Below are positions 23,716-35,719 of a DNA stretch of 64,000 nucleotides, piece after piece (the first letter of the stretch is position 1; every line of letters starts with the position of its first letter). The notes below the pieces were generated by a model that did not search any database, was not told the origin of the DNA, and was given only the letters and a program-made list of their open reading frames with translations. This stretch comes from Hymenoscyphus infarciens (taxonomy: Eukaryota; Ascomycota; Leotiomycetes; Helotiales; Helotiaceae). The DNA lies in contig LLCB01000009.1 of the NCBI GenBank assembly GCA_001414345.1, positions 186,001 through 250,000 on the forward strand, in the 5' to 3' direction. Both the position numbers and the translations under genes were made by a program.

Positions 23716-26532
23716 CTAAAGCGCAGGATAACCAATCCTTTGAACCCGCATCGTGTTCACAAGCTTCTCCCGATAGACAAGTAAAATAGCCTCCCCAATA
23801 TGTATCCACAGATCCAAATACCCCTTCCACAACCCCGGACACTCCTTCGTGAAGCCCGTAAACGTCAAGCTTGCAATATCATAGCCCCGGAACCCATTTC
23901 GATATTTCTTTACGATTTCCAAGGCGGAAGCGAGATTGGTTACGTGTTGTTGGAGAGTGATGTTGGGGGGGTTGAGGAGCGGTGTGAGGAGACGAGTTGC
24001 GTTTACTAGAAGCTCGGGGGAACGACTAAGTGGAGCGATGATGGGTTGGAGTTGGGCGTATGGTGGCAATTTGGCTTGGATTTGACCAGGGACATTGGTA
24101 TGCACGTTTACTTGGGCTAAGACTCTGGCGGCTTCGAGGAATTCGGGGACGTAGTCGTTTAGGCCTCTCAGTTGGAAATCGAAGGGTGACCATAAATTCA
24201 TAACACACCATTCCTAGTCATTCAGACGTCAGAGGGAAGATAGTTCGGGAAGGGTATGAGCGGGAGCGGGTGTAAAGACGGAACTTGGAAGAAGGAAACA
24301 AGGGTATTTACGAGTCCTCGTATTAGCAAGGGAATTACATTTTTCTGCATAGGGCTAATCCATGGCGAATTAACCACTGCGACACGAAGTTGGTGGACTA
24401 TGTCTCTCGTTTGCCTATTCCAAATGAGTAGATCCTTCCGACGATCGATAGATATGGAAGCGGTGAACTTCTCGTAGTTTATCAGGTTCTTGATAACCCC
24501 CTCGTGAGCACTACGTGCCTCATCAATGAGTTGTATGACACGAGAGAGTGCTCGTTCATCCAAGGTGGGATCTTGCGTGCCCATCTCCCTGGTAGCTTCT
24601 GAAGATTTTTCACGCATTATGCTCATATACTCAAGGTAATTCCTCTCGAACTCGTCTGCATTCCATAATCGTTCTCCAAAGTCCAACACTTGTTTATCCT
24701 CAGGTGAAAGGTTGATAGCGTTCCTCAGCTCGCTCAGCTTGTTTGTACCCGACGTGTTTCTCAAGTCTGTGACTTGCTTCTCAAATTTGATTCGAATACC
24801 AGGCGTTCCGTCATTATTTGGCTCGTAGGAAATATTAGAGTGGGAGCCTTGAAATCGTGAGCGTCCAAAAAGTACCTCATTCCCATACCTATTTACTTCT
24901 GTCAGTCTCGTCGAGGTCGCCCATGAAGGTAGGGAGTTTCTTTATAACTTGCTTTCTAACACCGACGTGCTACTGAATTAGAATCCATCTCAAGATTGGA
25001 GTATCGGAACACTTACCCAAAAGGTATTATCCTGCATATCTGAAAGTACTCGTTCAGCAATTTTCAGGAAGTGGACAAGTGGAGAGTCTACCTTCATACA
25101 AAGTAGCTGGAATAGGATACGAGGTCTGCGTATTAAACAACGGCGGTGCAAGCAAAATCGCTCCAGTGGCCATCTCTCCGTGGACCAGAGTAGGCCATTG
25201 TGTTTCCAACCAAAAGCCAAGCGGAGAAGTCATCCCTGTTAATCCCTCATCATCGACGTATGATCGAAAAGGATGCGGCGATCCCCCAAAGAGCTTTCAA
25301 GTCAATACAAACAATTCCAATGACCAAGGTGAGGAAGCAAAAGTAATCTTACTTTAAATTCAAATGCCCACCCCAGTTCCGAGATAGGGTCGGTACTCAT
25401 ATAGGGCTCCGGGTCTCCATTCGCTCTTGAGCTATTCAATGTATAGAAGTCTTCCACATACCACATCGCATGCTGCACTTTCAATTAGCCTCAGGTCCCC
25501 GAATCCAATTCAAAAAATAACCCACAATTAACTCATGAACAAAAGTATTGGCAACAAACCATTCCAACCCCATCCTCTCCGCCTCATTCAAATCCGGTCT
25601 CATCAACGGAAGCACCATCTCGTAAGTCAAAAAGAGCCTAATCGTAAGTTTGATATTCTTATCCAACCCTATCACCGTCATTGCCCAGGTATCGACCTCC
25701 GTCGCACTCCCATCCCAGGGCTCCTCATAATTCTCCTTGAATCCAAAGACCAAATTGAAGTTCTTCAACCACTCCTCGAACATCCCGCGGATCTTCCTCT
25801 CCGTTTCCGCCGAGTCAACCGGGGGACTTCGGAATGCGATTTCCAGTAATCGCTTCGTTTCATTCGGCGGTCGTCTCGCACTATCCACATCCCCCCTTTG
25901 CCCAAAAAACATACCATCAATCTACCAAACTCTTATCAGCGCTACCTCAACTCCACAAAGGGGAAAAACCAGGACTCTCCCTAACTCACAAAAGGCAAAA
26001 TATGCATATTTGAAATAATATACGTCGCAATCCTCAAAACGGGCAGCATAACCCCCCAAACGAGATCATTCGCCGCCACCCAATTCCCCCCCAACTCCTC
26101 CGGTTTATCCTCCATATCATCCAGCGAGTAAAAATGCTTTCGCACGAGCTGGGGATCATCATCCACCTCCCACCTCTCTCGTCGGAAAGCAGGATGGATC
26201 TCAATATCCAAAGTCGAAGCGCGTAACCTCCGATTCGTAATCGCATCCAAATCATACAACTGCCTCGTCGTAAAGCCTCTCAGTCGATCTTTCTGATATT
26301 GTTCTTTCGAGGCGTTAGCAGCACTAATGGTCTCGCGTTGATATTGTGTGAGTTTATACAGATCGGCCGGGTAGATGATGGGGAGGGGCTCCAGTTGGTC
26401 TATGGCTATTGTACCTTCTTTTCTGCTTGCGTATTTGGGGGGCCATGGTGTTGGAGAGGGGGGTCTTGCTGAGGTGCCTCCTGTGTACCGATCAGGGGGG
26501 TTTTGATTTCTGGTCGAACGTCTAACACTCAT
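23716..26532 (-). CDS. Zincin-like (HELIH) fungal protein, 7 exons
   Basis: Minus-strand exons are 26532-25990, 25921-25526, 25472-25353, 25293-25092, 25039-25017, 24875-24312 and 24213-23716, giving about 781 residues. Exon 2 ends TFVHELI and exon 3 begins HAMWY. The spliced product therefore carries HELIH, a metallopeptidase HExxH motif, which the unspliced frame does not show. A downstream SELGWAFE could supply a third zinc ligand (Glu). This fits fungal families with HExxHA and a later E-x-G-x-x-FE. The C-terminal half (from exon 6) is helical and of unknown function. The weak point is the exon 5/6 join across 24876-25016. I used an acceptor at 24876, but other joins are possible, and the C-terminal part might be misjoined. 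The N-terminus is basic and disordered. No signal peptide. Confidence 0.65.
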
Positions 26533-27116
26533 CGTTGCTACAATTTTCAGGTCTCTCCTCAAGCCCCCCTTTTTTTCCCCGAGTCCAAATGCTAAACATT
26601 TTCGAGAGCGGCCGGGTGGTCATCCTTTGTCTTTGAATGGAAACCCGGAAGCAGATGCCCAGCTATCAAAGACTAGCAATCAAACAGTGCAACAAAAAGA
26701 CAAAGAGCCTCTAATGATTTCGATCACGTGACTAGTATAGTTTTTTTAGTTATAACTTTGTTTATCTTAGCCGCTCTTTTATATTAGATATAGACTAAAT
26801 AGATATAATTATTTAGACTACGTTTTATCATTTATAGAAGCTACGAATATAATAGACTAGCTACGATATCTCTCGCTCTACTAACTATATAGCTATAACT
26901 CTATAAAGAAGTTTTTATAACTTTTATAACAGCTAGTAGCTACTTATAATTACCGAGGTTAAGTAATAGTTAGGCTTTAGAATATTATTATTATCTATAA
27001 TAGAAGAGTTTTAGTTCTAAAACTATTTATAGATAACTAAAACTCTATTTATATTATTTAAACTCTTATATATATATATAATAGCTAGCTATCTTCAATA
27101 GCCGAGGTTATAGACC

Positions 27117-27451
27117 CGGGTTCTAGGAGTTTTAGACTTTTATATTAGCTTATATATATACTCGGCCTCTCTTTATTTATAAGAGATTAATTTATTCTTT
27201 ATATTTATATAAAGCCTAGGAATCGTATATATTATTCTATTAAACGTACTCCTATATACCTCTTTACTAGTAGTCTATAGTTCTTACTATTATAATATAT
27301 ATATATATATATATATCTTATCTCTCTCTATATTAAAAAAGAATAATTTATTCTTTATTTTAGTATTTAAGTTTATAAATAGTATATATTATTCGACTTA
27401 AATACACTTCTATATATCTCTTTTATAGTAGTATATAATTCGTACTATTAG
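27117..27451. repeat. Two diverged partial LTR-like fragments
   Basis: Segments at about 27117-27297 and 27333-27451 end in sequences resembling the 3' part of the minus-orientation LTRs of this family (a CTCCTATATACCTCTTTA stretch, then a GTACTATTA-like end). They look like older, truncated copies. Confidence 0.4.
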
Positions 27452-27539
27452 AATTATAACTTTATAGTCTACTAACTTTTATTATTATTAATTCCTAGAG
27501 TTAGTAGAATTAAATTAAATTAAGTTATATATACTAGTA

Positions 27540-27857
27540 GTACTAGTAGTAGTAGTAGGAAGTATAGTAAATATAATTCTAACTTAGTATATCGTACTTT
27601 ATTAACTATATTACTATATTAGTAACTAGAGTAATTTATAAGATATAAGATTATACTAGGTTATAGAGAAGTCTTTATATATAAATTCTACTTATTTATA
27701 GCTTAAAGAATTATATTCGACGAAATCTAATTAATTAAGTAACTAATTATATTATAAAAAAGTAGAGTAATAGATTTCTATTATAAAGAGTTACTTACTT
27801 TAGCTAAAAAGAGTATACTTTCTTTCTTAAACACTTTATTAATATTAGTCTATCTTA
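27540..27857. repeat. Left copy of a 320-bp direct repeat
   Basis: This segment is closely related, in the same orientation, to 38489-38796 at the other end of the island. Both run from a GTAGTAGTAG stretch through TTTCTTTCTTAAACACTTT to ATTAGTCTATCT. They may be LTRs of an outer, older element or another interspersed repeat. Differences look like C/T and G/A transitions. Confidence 0.6.
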
Positions 27858-27866
27858 GCTTAATTT

Positions 27867-28046
27867 TATAATAGCCTACTATCTTATATAGCCGAGATTA
27901 TATAATATATACTATATATATAAGGTTTTAGTAGTTATTATTTTATATTATCTAATTTAGAAAGATTATATATATCTAGGCTTTAGACCTCTTAAGCTCT
28001 TTTTATATTAGATAAACCTCTTTTATATTATTTAAACCTTTTATAT
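27867..28046 (-). repeat. Left half of an older LTR split by copy B
   Basis: Begins like the minus-orientation LTR (TATAATAGCC..CTTATATAGCCGAG) and stops at AAACCTTTTATAT exactly where copy B starts. It continues after copy B at about 35110. Confidence 0.6.
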
Positions 28047-28397
28047 TATAATAGCACGAAATATATACAACTATAGTAGAGATATATAAGAGTACGTATA
28101 GTAGAATAACGTATGTAGATACTAGGTACTAATATAGAAGAAAATAATAACTAGTCTTTTCTAACTCTAGGAGTAGGCTACTATATATAAGAGGTTTCAG
28201 ATAATATAAAAGGAGTACGAAACTGAATAACGATATATATTAGCTAATATAAAAGCCTAAACTCTATAAAGTATATTTAAAAGTCTAGATAGACATAACC
28301 TTCTTAAATTAGATAATATAAAATAATAACTACTAAAAGCTAATATATATAGTATATACTATATAATATCAGCTATATAAGATAGTATACTATTATA
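28047..28397 (+). repeat. Copy B 5' LTR (351 bp)
   Basis: Starts TATAATAGCACGAAATATAT and ends AGTATACTATTATA. It is followed by a CTCTCTCTCTTAAAAAAGAC stretch, also seen after the copy C 5' LTR. Confidence 0.85.
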
Positions 28398-28694
28398 TCT
28401 CTCTCTCTTAAAAAAGACTTATTCTAAGTCTTCTCTCTCTTATTATTTAAGACTAAATCGGAATAGTATAAATATTATATTTATTATATTTTATTAATTT
28501 TATTATAAGCGAGAAGGTAAGAGTTAGTAGCTAACTTAGTTTAAAGATACTTTATTTATTAAAATATTATAAGTAAGATATTAAGATATCGGTATTAAAT
28601 CGAATTTATAGATACTTATAAAAGAGACTTTAGTTCTAATCCTTTAATATTAAAAGCAAGTATTCGCGTCTACTAAAAGAGTATAGTTCGATTC

Positions 28695-29047
28695 TATAAC
28701 AGTATACCGTCCTATATAGCCGATATTACGTAGTATATACTATATATATTAGCTTTCAGTAGTTGTTGTTTTGTATTATCTAATTTAGGAAGGTTATATA
28801 CGTCCGGACTTTTAGACGTACTTCGTAGAGTTCAGGCTTTTATATTAGCTAACGTATATCGTTATTCAGTTTCGTACCTCTTTTTATCGTCCGAAACCTC
28901 TTATATATAGCAGCTTACTTCTAGAGTTAGAAAAGGCCAGTTTAGCCTTTTCTTTTATATTAGAGCCTAGTATCTATATATATTATTCAGTCTTAAACGC
29001 ACTTCTATATACCTCTTCTCCTATAGTATATATTTCGTACTATTATA
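28695..29047 (-). repeat. Copy A 3' LTR (353 bp)
   Basis: Downstream LTR of the minus-strand element. It differs from 31562-31914 mainly by C/T and G/A changes. Confidence 0.85.
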
Positions 29048-31561
29048 TAAAAAGGCTAAACTCGACTTCGCTAGTAATAGCCTTTATAATATCTCTTTTA
29101 AGCTTATTATCGCTTCTTTTATTTTCAAATATAACTTAGCCTAGATTTAGACTAGAATAATAATATTCTTAAATAGCCAGGATTCTAGAGATCTCTTAGA
29201 TAGCTAATAACACTAGAGTTTAGTATCTATATAGATAGCTAGTAAAAAGCGTGTTTTATATATTAAGAAAGTAAGATATACTAAGTGTCCTCGAGGCTTC
29301 TAATAACCCTCTCTATATAAAGACTACTATATACAGGTTTAGTAAATAAGTCGACTATTACTCTAAAGTTATTATAAAGGCTTCCGAATCTACTCTTACC
29401 CTTCTCTCTCTCTCTATTCGATATTATATTAATAGTTTCATCAAATAGTATTAAGTAACCACTCTCTTCTAGAGCTACCCCCCTTTCTAAAAGCCGCCTA
29501 AATAGCATCTATATACTAAGATCTAGAAGATCTTAACAAAATAATAATAATAATCGAAGAGACTAATAAGACTTCTTAAATATAGACTAGATATAGTTAG
29601 TTATATATGCTTTAGAAGTAGAAAATTAAGAAATAAAGAATTAGCTAGCTAAGCTAGAAAGATAGATAAGTAATATTTAAAGTTAATATCTCGCTTTACT
29701 TTTAAACCCTTCTCTAAACCCTCTCTAATCCGACTCTCTTTTGAACTCTTCTTGATTAAACCCTCTTTTACTTCTAAGTCTTAATTTATACCCCTTTTAG
29801 CTATAAGTAGCTGCCTCTGATACCTTCTAATATTTCCCTACTTAATATAGTACCGAAGCCTCTTCAAATACCTACTAATGAAAAAGTAAGATAACTGAAA
29901 GAATCGAACTTTTAAATAATAGTATTTTACCTATATACCGATAATAGAAGATATTAGTATAAGATAGACTCTATATAAATGCCGACTATTATAGTTTACC
30001 TCTAATACGTAAAGCTCTTATTTAGAGTATAATAATAAGACTAGCTAGGAACTACCTAGAGCCTAGATACGAGTTAGACTTAGTTTAGAATACTTTCAAA
30101 GATTAAGAAGACATAGTTACTCTTTTAGATACCTACTTTTTAACTAGTTATAAAATAGAGGATACTTAGAATACTTTCATAGCCTTATAAATAAGATAAG
30201 AAGATACTAAAGAAACTTTTACTAATTTCAAGAGTCGCTTTTTAAGTATAGCTATACTTAGAAGTATACTAGAATCGGAATAGTTCTTTCAAATATAGAA
30301 TAAGATTACGCTACGGCTCTAAAACTTAGCCGCTTTAAAAAAGAGATAATAGAACTATAACTTTATTAAAATAGTAGCTAATCTTTTAGCTTTAGATAAG
30401 GAGATACGCTAAAACGCTAAGTTATATACTTTAGTCTAAAACATCTCTCTCTCCTTATCTAATTTAGCTCTAAACTCTCTATAAACTAACAGCGAATCTT
30501 CTACTACTTCTAAAGTAGAATCGGAATTAGAAGATAAATAAGTCCTTAAGTACTCTAAAAGGAACGAGGCGGCCTATAGGCCTAAGTAATATAGTTCTTA
30601 TAATAGTACTAATAAATATTATACCTAAAACTATACCTCTTTTAGTTGTTCTAAACTTCGAATAGTATTTTTCAATATTCGGTAATAAACTCTTTTAACT
30701 AGCTAAAACTACCTCTTTTATTATCTCTAAATACTTAGATAATTCGATAAACTTTAGTAATAACTTCGCCTTTAACTAGCTAAAACTACTCTTTTTATTA
30801 TCTTAAACTTTAGATAGTAAAAACTTAATATTTAGAAACAACTTCGTCTTTGACTACCTAAAACCCTACTAACTCTAGTAAGGAGTCTTTCTTACTTTCT
30901 TTTTACTTCTAGTAGAGCTAGAAGTTCTTTTTCATCTAAATTCGACTTAGATACGAATTAGTACACTCTTAAAAGAATAGTAACCTCTTAGCTAAGTTAT
31001 TACTATCTATAATATTATCGACTTTTCGTTTCTAACTTTACGTTTTTAAATTCTTCGAATCAGATATAAGTTAGTACGCTCTTAAAGTAAGCTCTTAACT
31101 AAGTTATCACTGCCTCTTAACTAAACGACTTCTAACTCTATACTAAATTCGACTTCGACTCTATTTTAAACTTTTAAACTTTTAAACTTTTAAACTTTTT
31201 AAACTTTTAAACTTTTTTACTTTAAACTTTTTCCGACCTACTAGATAAGATTAGACTACACTCTTTTAGCAAACGCGAATACTTACTTTTAATATTAAAG
31301 GATTAGAAACGAAGTCTCTTTACAAGTATTTATAAACTAGGTCGATTACGATTCAGACCTAATATCTTAATATCTTATCACGCTTATAATAAATTTTAAT
31401 AAATAAAGCATTTACAAACCCAGGTTAGCTACGATTCAAACTCTAACTAACTTATAATAAAATCAAATATAACAAATATTATAATACTTATACTATCCCG
31501 ATTTACCTCTAAACGATAAGAGAGAGAAGACTCAAAACAAGTCTTTTTTAAGAGAGAGAGA

Positions 31562-31914
31562 TATAATAGCATACTATTCTATATAGCTAATATTACGTAG
31601 CATATACCGTATATATTAGCTTTTAGTAGTTGTTATTTTATATTATCTAATTTAGAAAGGTTACGTACGTCTAGACTTTCAAACGTACTTCGTAGAGTTT
31701 AGGCTTTTATATTAGCTAACATATATCGTTATTTGGTTTTATACCCCTTTTTATTATCTGAAACCTCTTATATATAGTAGCCTACTCCTAGAGTCAGAAA
31801 AGGCTAGTTTAGCCTTTTCTTCCGTATTAGAGCCTAGTATCTACGTATGTTATTCAGTCTTGAACGCACTCCTATATACCTCTTCTCCTATAGTATATAT
31901 TTCGTACTATTACA
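31562..31914 (-). repeat. Copy A 5' LTR (353 bp)
   Basis: Ends CGTACTATTACA, immediately before the GATCC target duplication. Confidence 0.85.
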
Positions 31915-34468
31915 GATCCTGTCTAGTAGATTAGAGAAAGTTTAAAGTTTAAAAGTTTAAAAGTTTAAAGTAAAATTAAAATAAGTTTAAAAGTTAAAAG
32001 CAAATTTAAAGTTAAGTTAGATATTATTTAGTTAAGAGGTAATGTTAAGAATAATAGTAATAACTTAGTTAAGAGCTTACTTTAAGAGTATACTAATTCG
32101 TATCTAATTCGAATTTGAAAAAAGAATATAAGTTCGAAAAAGTTTAAAATAAAGTTAGAGCTAAATTTAAAGTAGAGTTAGAGGCGAATATTAAGAGGTA
32201 ATATTATAGATAATAGTAATATCTTAGCTAAGAGTTTACTTTAAGAGTATACTAATTCGTATCCGATTCTAAGAATTTAAAATAAAAAAAGAGTATAAGT
32301 TTATCTAAACTTAAGTTAGTAGAAGTTTAAACTAGAGTTAGATAGTGCTTAGTTAAGAAACGATAATAACTTAGTTAAGAGCTTACTTCTAAGTTTCGTT
32401 CTAATAGAGAGTGTATTTTAACTAATTCGTATCTAATTTAAAGAATTTAAAAATATAAAGTTAGAAATAAAAAGTTAATAATATTATAGATAATAATAAT
32501 AACTTAGCTAAGAGGTTACTATTCTTTTAAGAGTATACTAATTTATATTTAATTTAAAAAGTTTAAATAAAAAAAGGAACTTCTAGCTTAGCTAGAAGTA
32601 AAAGAAAGTAATAAAAGTAAGAAAGAATATAAAGACTATAAGACTCTATACTAGAGTTAGTAGAGTTTTAGCTAGTTAAAGGCAAAGTTAATACTAAAGT
32701 TATTATATTTAAAATTCTTATTTAAGTATCTAGAGATAATAAAAGAGATAGTTTAGCTAGTTAAAGACGAAGTTAATACTAAAGGTTATTAAAGTTTTAC
32801 TATCTAAAGTTTAAGATAATAAAAAAAGTAGTTTTAGCTAGTTAAAAGAGTTATTACTAAAAGTTAAAAACACTATCTAAAGTTTAGGATAATAAAAAGA
32901 GGTATAGTTTTAAGTATAATAGTATCTAAGTTCAGATATAGATATATAGTTATATAACTATATTACTTAAGCTTATAAGCTGCCTCGTTCTCTTTAAAGT
33001 ACTTAAAGACTTATTTAAAATCGTCTTCTAATTCTAATTCTTTATCTTCTAATTCTACTTTTAAAGTAGAGGATAATTCTCTATTATATTATAGAGAGTT
33101 TAAAGCTAAATTAGATAAAGAGAGGGTATTTTAGACTAATATACTAATATTATATAACTTAGTATTTCAGCGTATCTCCTTATCTATAGCTAAAAGATTA
33201 GACACTATCTTAATAAAGTTATAATTCTAGTATCTCTTCTTTATAGTAGCTAAGTTTTAAAGCTAAGGTATAATCTTTTCTTATATATATAAGAACCTAT
33301 CTAATTTATATACTTCTCTAAGTATAGCTATACTTAAGAAGCGACTTTTAAATTTAGTAAAAGTTTCTTTAGCGTCTATTTATAAGGATCTAAAAGCGTT
33401 CTAAGTATCTTCTATCTTATAACTAGTTAAAAAGTAGGTATCTAAAAAGGTAACTATTTCTTCTTAATCTTAGAAAGTATTCTAAACCGACTCTAACTCG
33501 TATCTAGGCTCTAGGTAGTTCCTAGCTAGTCCGGTTATTATACTCTAAATAAGAGCTTTATATATTAGAGGTAAACTATAGTAGTTAGTATTTATATAGA
33601 GTCTATCTTATACTAATATCTTCTATTATTAGTATATAGGTAAAATACTATTATCTAAAGGTTTAATCTTTTTAGTTATCTTACTTTTTCGTTAAAGAGT
33701 ATTTAAAGTAGCTTTAAAGCTATATTAGGTAAGAGAATATTAGAAGGTATTAGAGGTAGCTACTTATAGCTAAAAGGGGTATAAAAGCGAAGATTAGTTT
33801 AAACGAATATTTAAAAGAGAGTAAGATTAGAGAGAGTTTAGAGATAAAGTAAGTTATTAACTTTAAAATATAAGCTCGCTTATCTATCTTTCTAGCTTAG
33901 CTAGCTAATTCCTTATTTCTTAATTCTCTACTTCTAAAGCTTATATAACTAACTATATCTAGTCTATATTTAAGAAGTTCTACTAGTCTCTTTAACTATT
34001 ATTTCGTCGAGATCTTCTAAATCTTAGTATATAGGTATTATTTAAGCGGCTTTTAGAAAGAGAGGTAGCCTTAGAAGAGCGTTTAACATCTTATAGTAGA
34101 ACTAGGTTTAATATTTCTAAGATATCGATTTAAAGAGAGAGAGGTAAGGTTAGATTTAGAAGCCTTCTAGATAACTATTATAAGTCGACTTATTTACTAA
34201 ATCTAGGGTTATTAAGACTCTTAAGAATACTTAGCATATTCTAATCTCTTAATATATAATAAAACACGATTTTTACTAGCTATTTATATAGATATTAAAC
34301 CCTAGTATTACTAGCTGTCTAGATAGTCTCTAATTATCTAGCTATTTAAGAATACTATTATAATATTCTAAATCGAGAGTAAATCGACTTCTAAATAAAG
34401 AGTAGCGATAAGCTCGAAGGAGATATTATTAAGGCTATTATTAGCGAAGAAGAGTTATTAAAAGAAGA

Positions 34469-34750
34469 CTTAAGACGAGTCTTTTTTAAGAGAGAGGGAT
34501 ATGACGGCATACTGTCTTATATAGCCGATATTACGTGGCATATACTATATATATTAGCTTTTAGTAGTTGTTATTTTATATTATCTAATTTAGAAAGGTT
34601 ATGTCTGTCTAGACTTTTAGATATACTTCGTAGAGTTCGAGCTTTTATATTAGCCGACGTATATCGTTGTTCAGTTTCGTACCCCTTTTATATCGTCTAA
34701 AATCTCTTATATATAGTAGCCTACTCCTAGAGTTAGAAAAGGCTAGTTAT
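34469..34750 (-). repeat. Truncated LTR fragment with 5' internal piece
   Basis: A minus-orientation LTR lacking its end beyond AAAAGGCTAG, joined to about 30 bases of the adjoining internal region (GAGTCTTTTTTAAGAGAGAG). It lies between the copy B internal region and its 3' LTR. It may be an insertion product or a rearrangement. Confidence 0.6.
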
Positions 34751-34758
34751 TATTTTTA

Positions 34759-35109
34759 TATAATAGCACGAAATATATATAACTATAGTAGAGGTATATA
34801 AGAGTACGTATAGTAGAATAACGTATATAGATACTAGGTACTAATATAGAAGAAAATAATAACTAGCCTTTTCTAACTCTAGAAGTAGACTATTATATAT
34901 AAGAGGTTTTAGACGATATAAAAGAGATATGAAACTAAACAACGATATACGTTAGCTAATACAAAAGCCTAAACTCTATAAAGTACGTTCAAAAGTTCGG
35001 ATAGATATAACCTTTCTAAATTAGATAATATAAAACAACAACTACCGAAAGCTAATATATACGGTATATACTATATAATATCGGCTATATAGAATAGTAT
35101 ACTATTATA
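34759..35109 (+). repeat. Copy B 3' LTR (351 bp)
   Basis: Same length, start and end as the 5' LTR at 28047. Confidence 0.85.
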
Positions 35110-35256
35110 TATATATATTAGTCTACTCTTCTAGAGTTAGAAAAGGCCTAGTTTATTCTTTTCTTCTATACTAGAGTCTAATATTTATATATATTATTCT
35201 ATTAAACATACTCTTATATATCTTCTTAATAGTAGTATATATTTTATACTATTATA
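35110..35256 (-). repeat. Right half of the older LTR split by copy B
   Basis: Starts with TATAT (target duplication), continues ATTAGTCTACTCTTCTAGAG as expected for the second half of the LTR, and ends ACTATTATA. With 27867-28046 it makes about 325 bp of the roughly 353-bp LTR. Confidence 0.6.
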
Positions 35257-35353
35257 ATCTAAGTCTTAATCTCTTCTATATATAAATATTAGTTATTAAT
35301 ACCTTTAGTATCTTTAGTTATATAAGTATTAGTAATTTATAATCTTAGCTTAG

Positions 35354-35719
35354 TATAATAGCACGAAATATACACTATAGGAGAAGAGGTATATAGAAGT
35401 GCGTTCGAGACTAAATAACATACGTAGATACTAGGCTCTAATATAAAAGAAAAGGCTAAACTAGCCTTTTCTAACTCTAGGAGTAAGCTGCTATATATAA
35501 GAGGTTTTAGACGATACAAAAGGGGTACGAAACCGAATAATAATATACGTCGGCTAATATAAAAGCCTAAACCTTATAAAGTATGTCTGAAAGTCTAGAC
35601 AGATATATAAACATATATAACCTTTCTAAATTAGATAATATAAAACAACAACTACTAAAAGCTAATATATATAGTATATACTACGTAATATTAGCTATAT
35701 AAGACAGTATACTATTATA
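35354..35719 (+). repeat. Copy C 5' LTR (366 bp)
   Basis: Starts TATAATAGCACGAAATATAC and ends TACTATTATA. It contains a short extra ATATAAACATATATAACC-type stretch relative to copies A and B. Confidence 0.85.

Larger units (their letters stand above)
28695..31914 (-). mobile_element. LTR retrotransposon copy A, nested in copy B
   Basis: It has two 353-bp LTRs (28695-29047 and 31562-31914) in the same, minus orientation. It is flanked by GATTC on the left and GATCC on the right, a 5-bp target duplication differing by one C-to-T change. Its internal sequence (about 2.5 kb) is the inverse of the copy B and C internal sequence. For example, a motif at about 30030-30080 recurs inverted near 33490 and 37030. 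No intact ORF survives. One 75-codon minus frame (29281-29508, containing FRVIVDLFTKPVY) is the best remnant. Confidence 0.88.
28047..35109 (+). mobile_element. LTR retrotransposon copy B, interrupted
   Basis: Its two LTRs (28047-28397 and 34759-35109) are both 351 bp and in the same orientation. They are flanked by the 5-bp direct repeat TATAT. The internal part is interrupted at 28694/31915 by copy A and near 34469-34750 by a truncated LTR fragment. The internal sequence that matches copy C in the same orientation occupies 28398-28694 and 31920-34468. All frames are destroyed by RIP-type changes. I could not recognise gag or pol. Confidence 0.85.

Noticed and set aside
29281..29508. 75-codon minus ORF as a host gene
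   Set aside because: It lies inside retrotransposon copy A and in RIP-mutated DNA; treated as an element remnant.
29815..29835. Primer-binding-site-like GGTATCAGAGGCAG (minus strand)
   Set aside because: It resembles the initiator-tRNA binding site of some LTR elements but lies deep inside copy A, not next to the 5' LTR.
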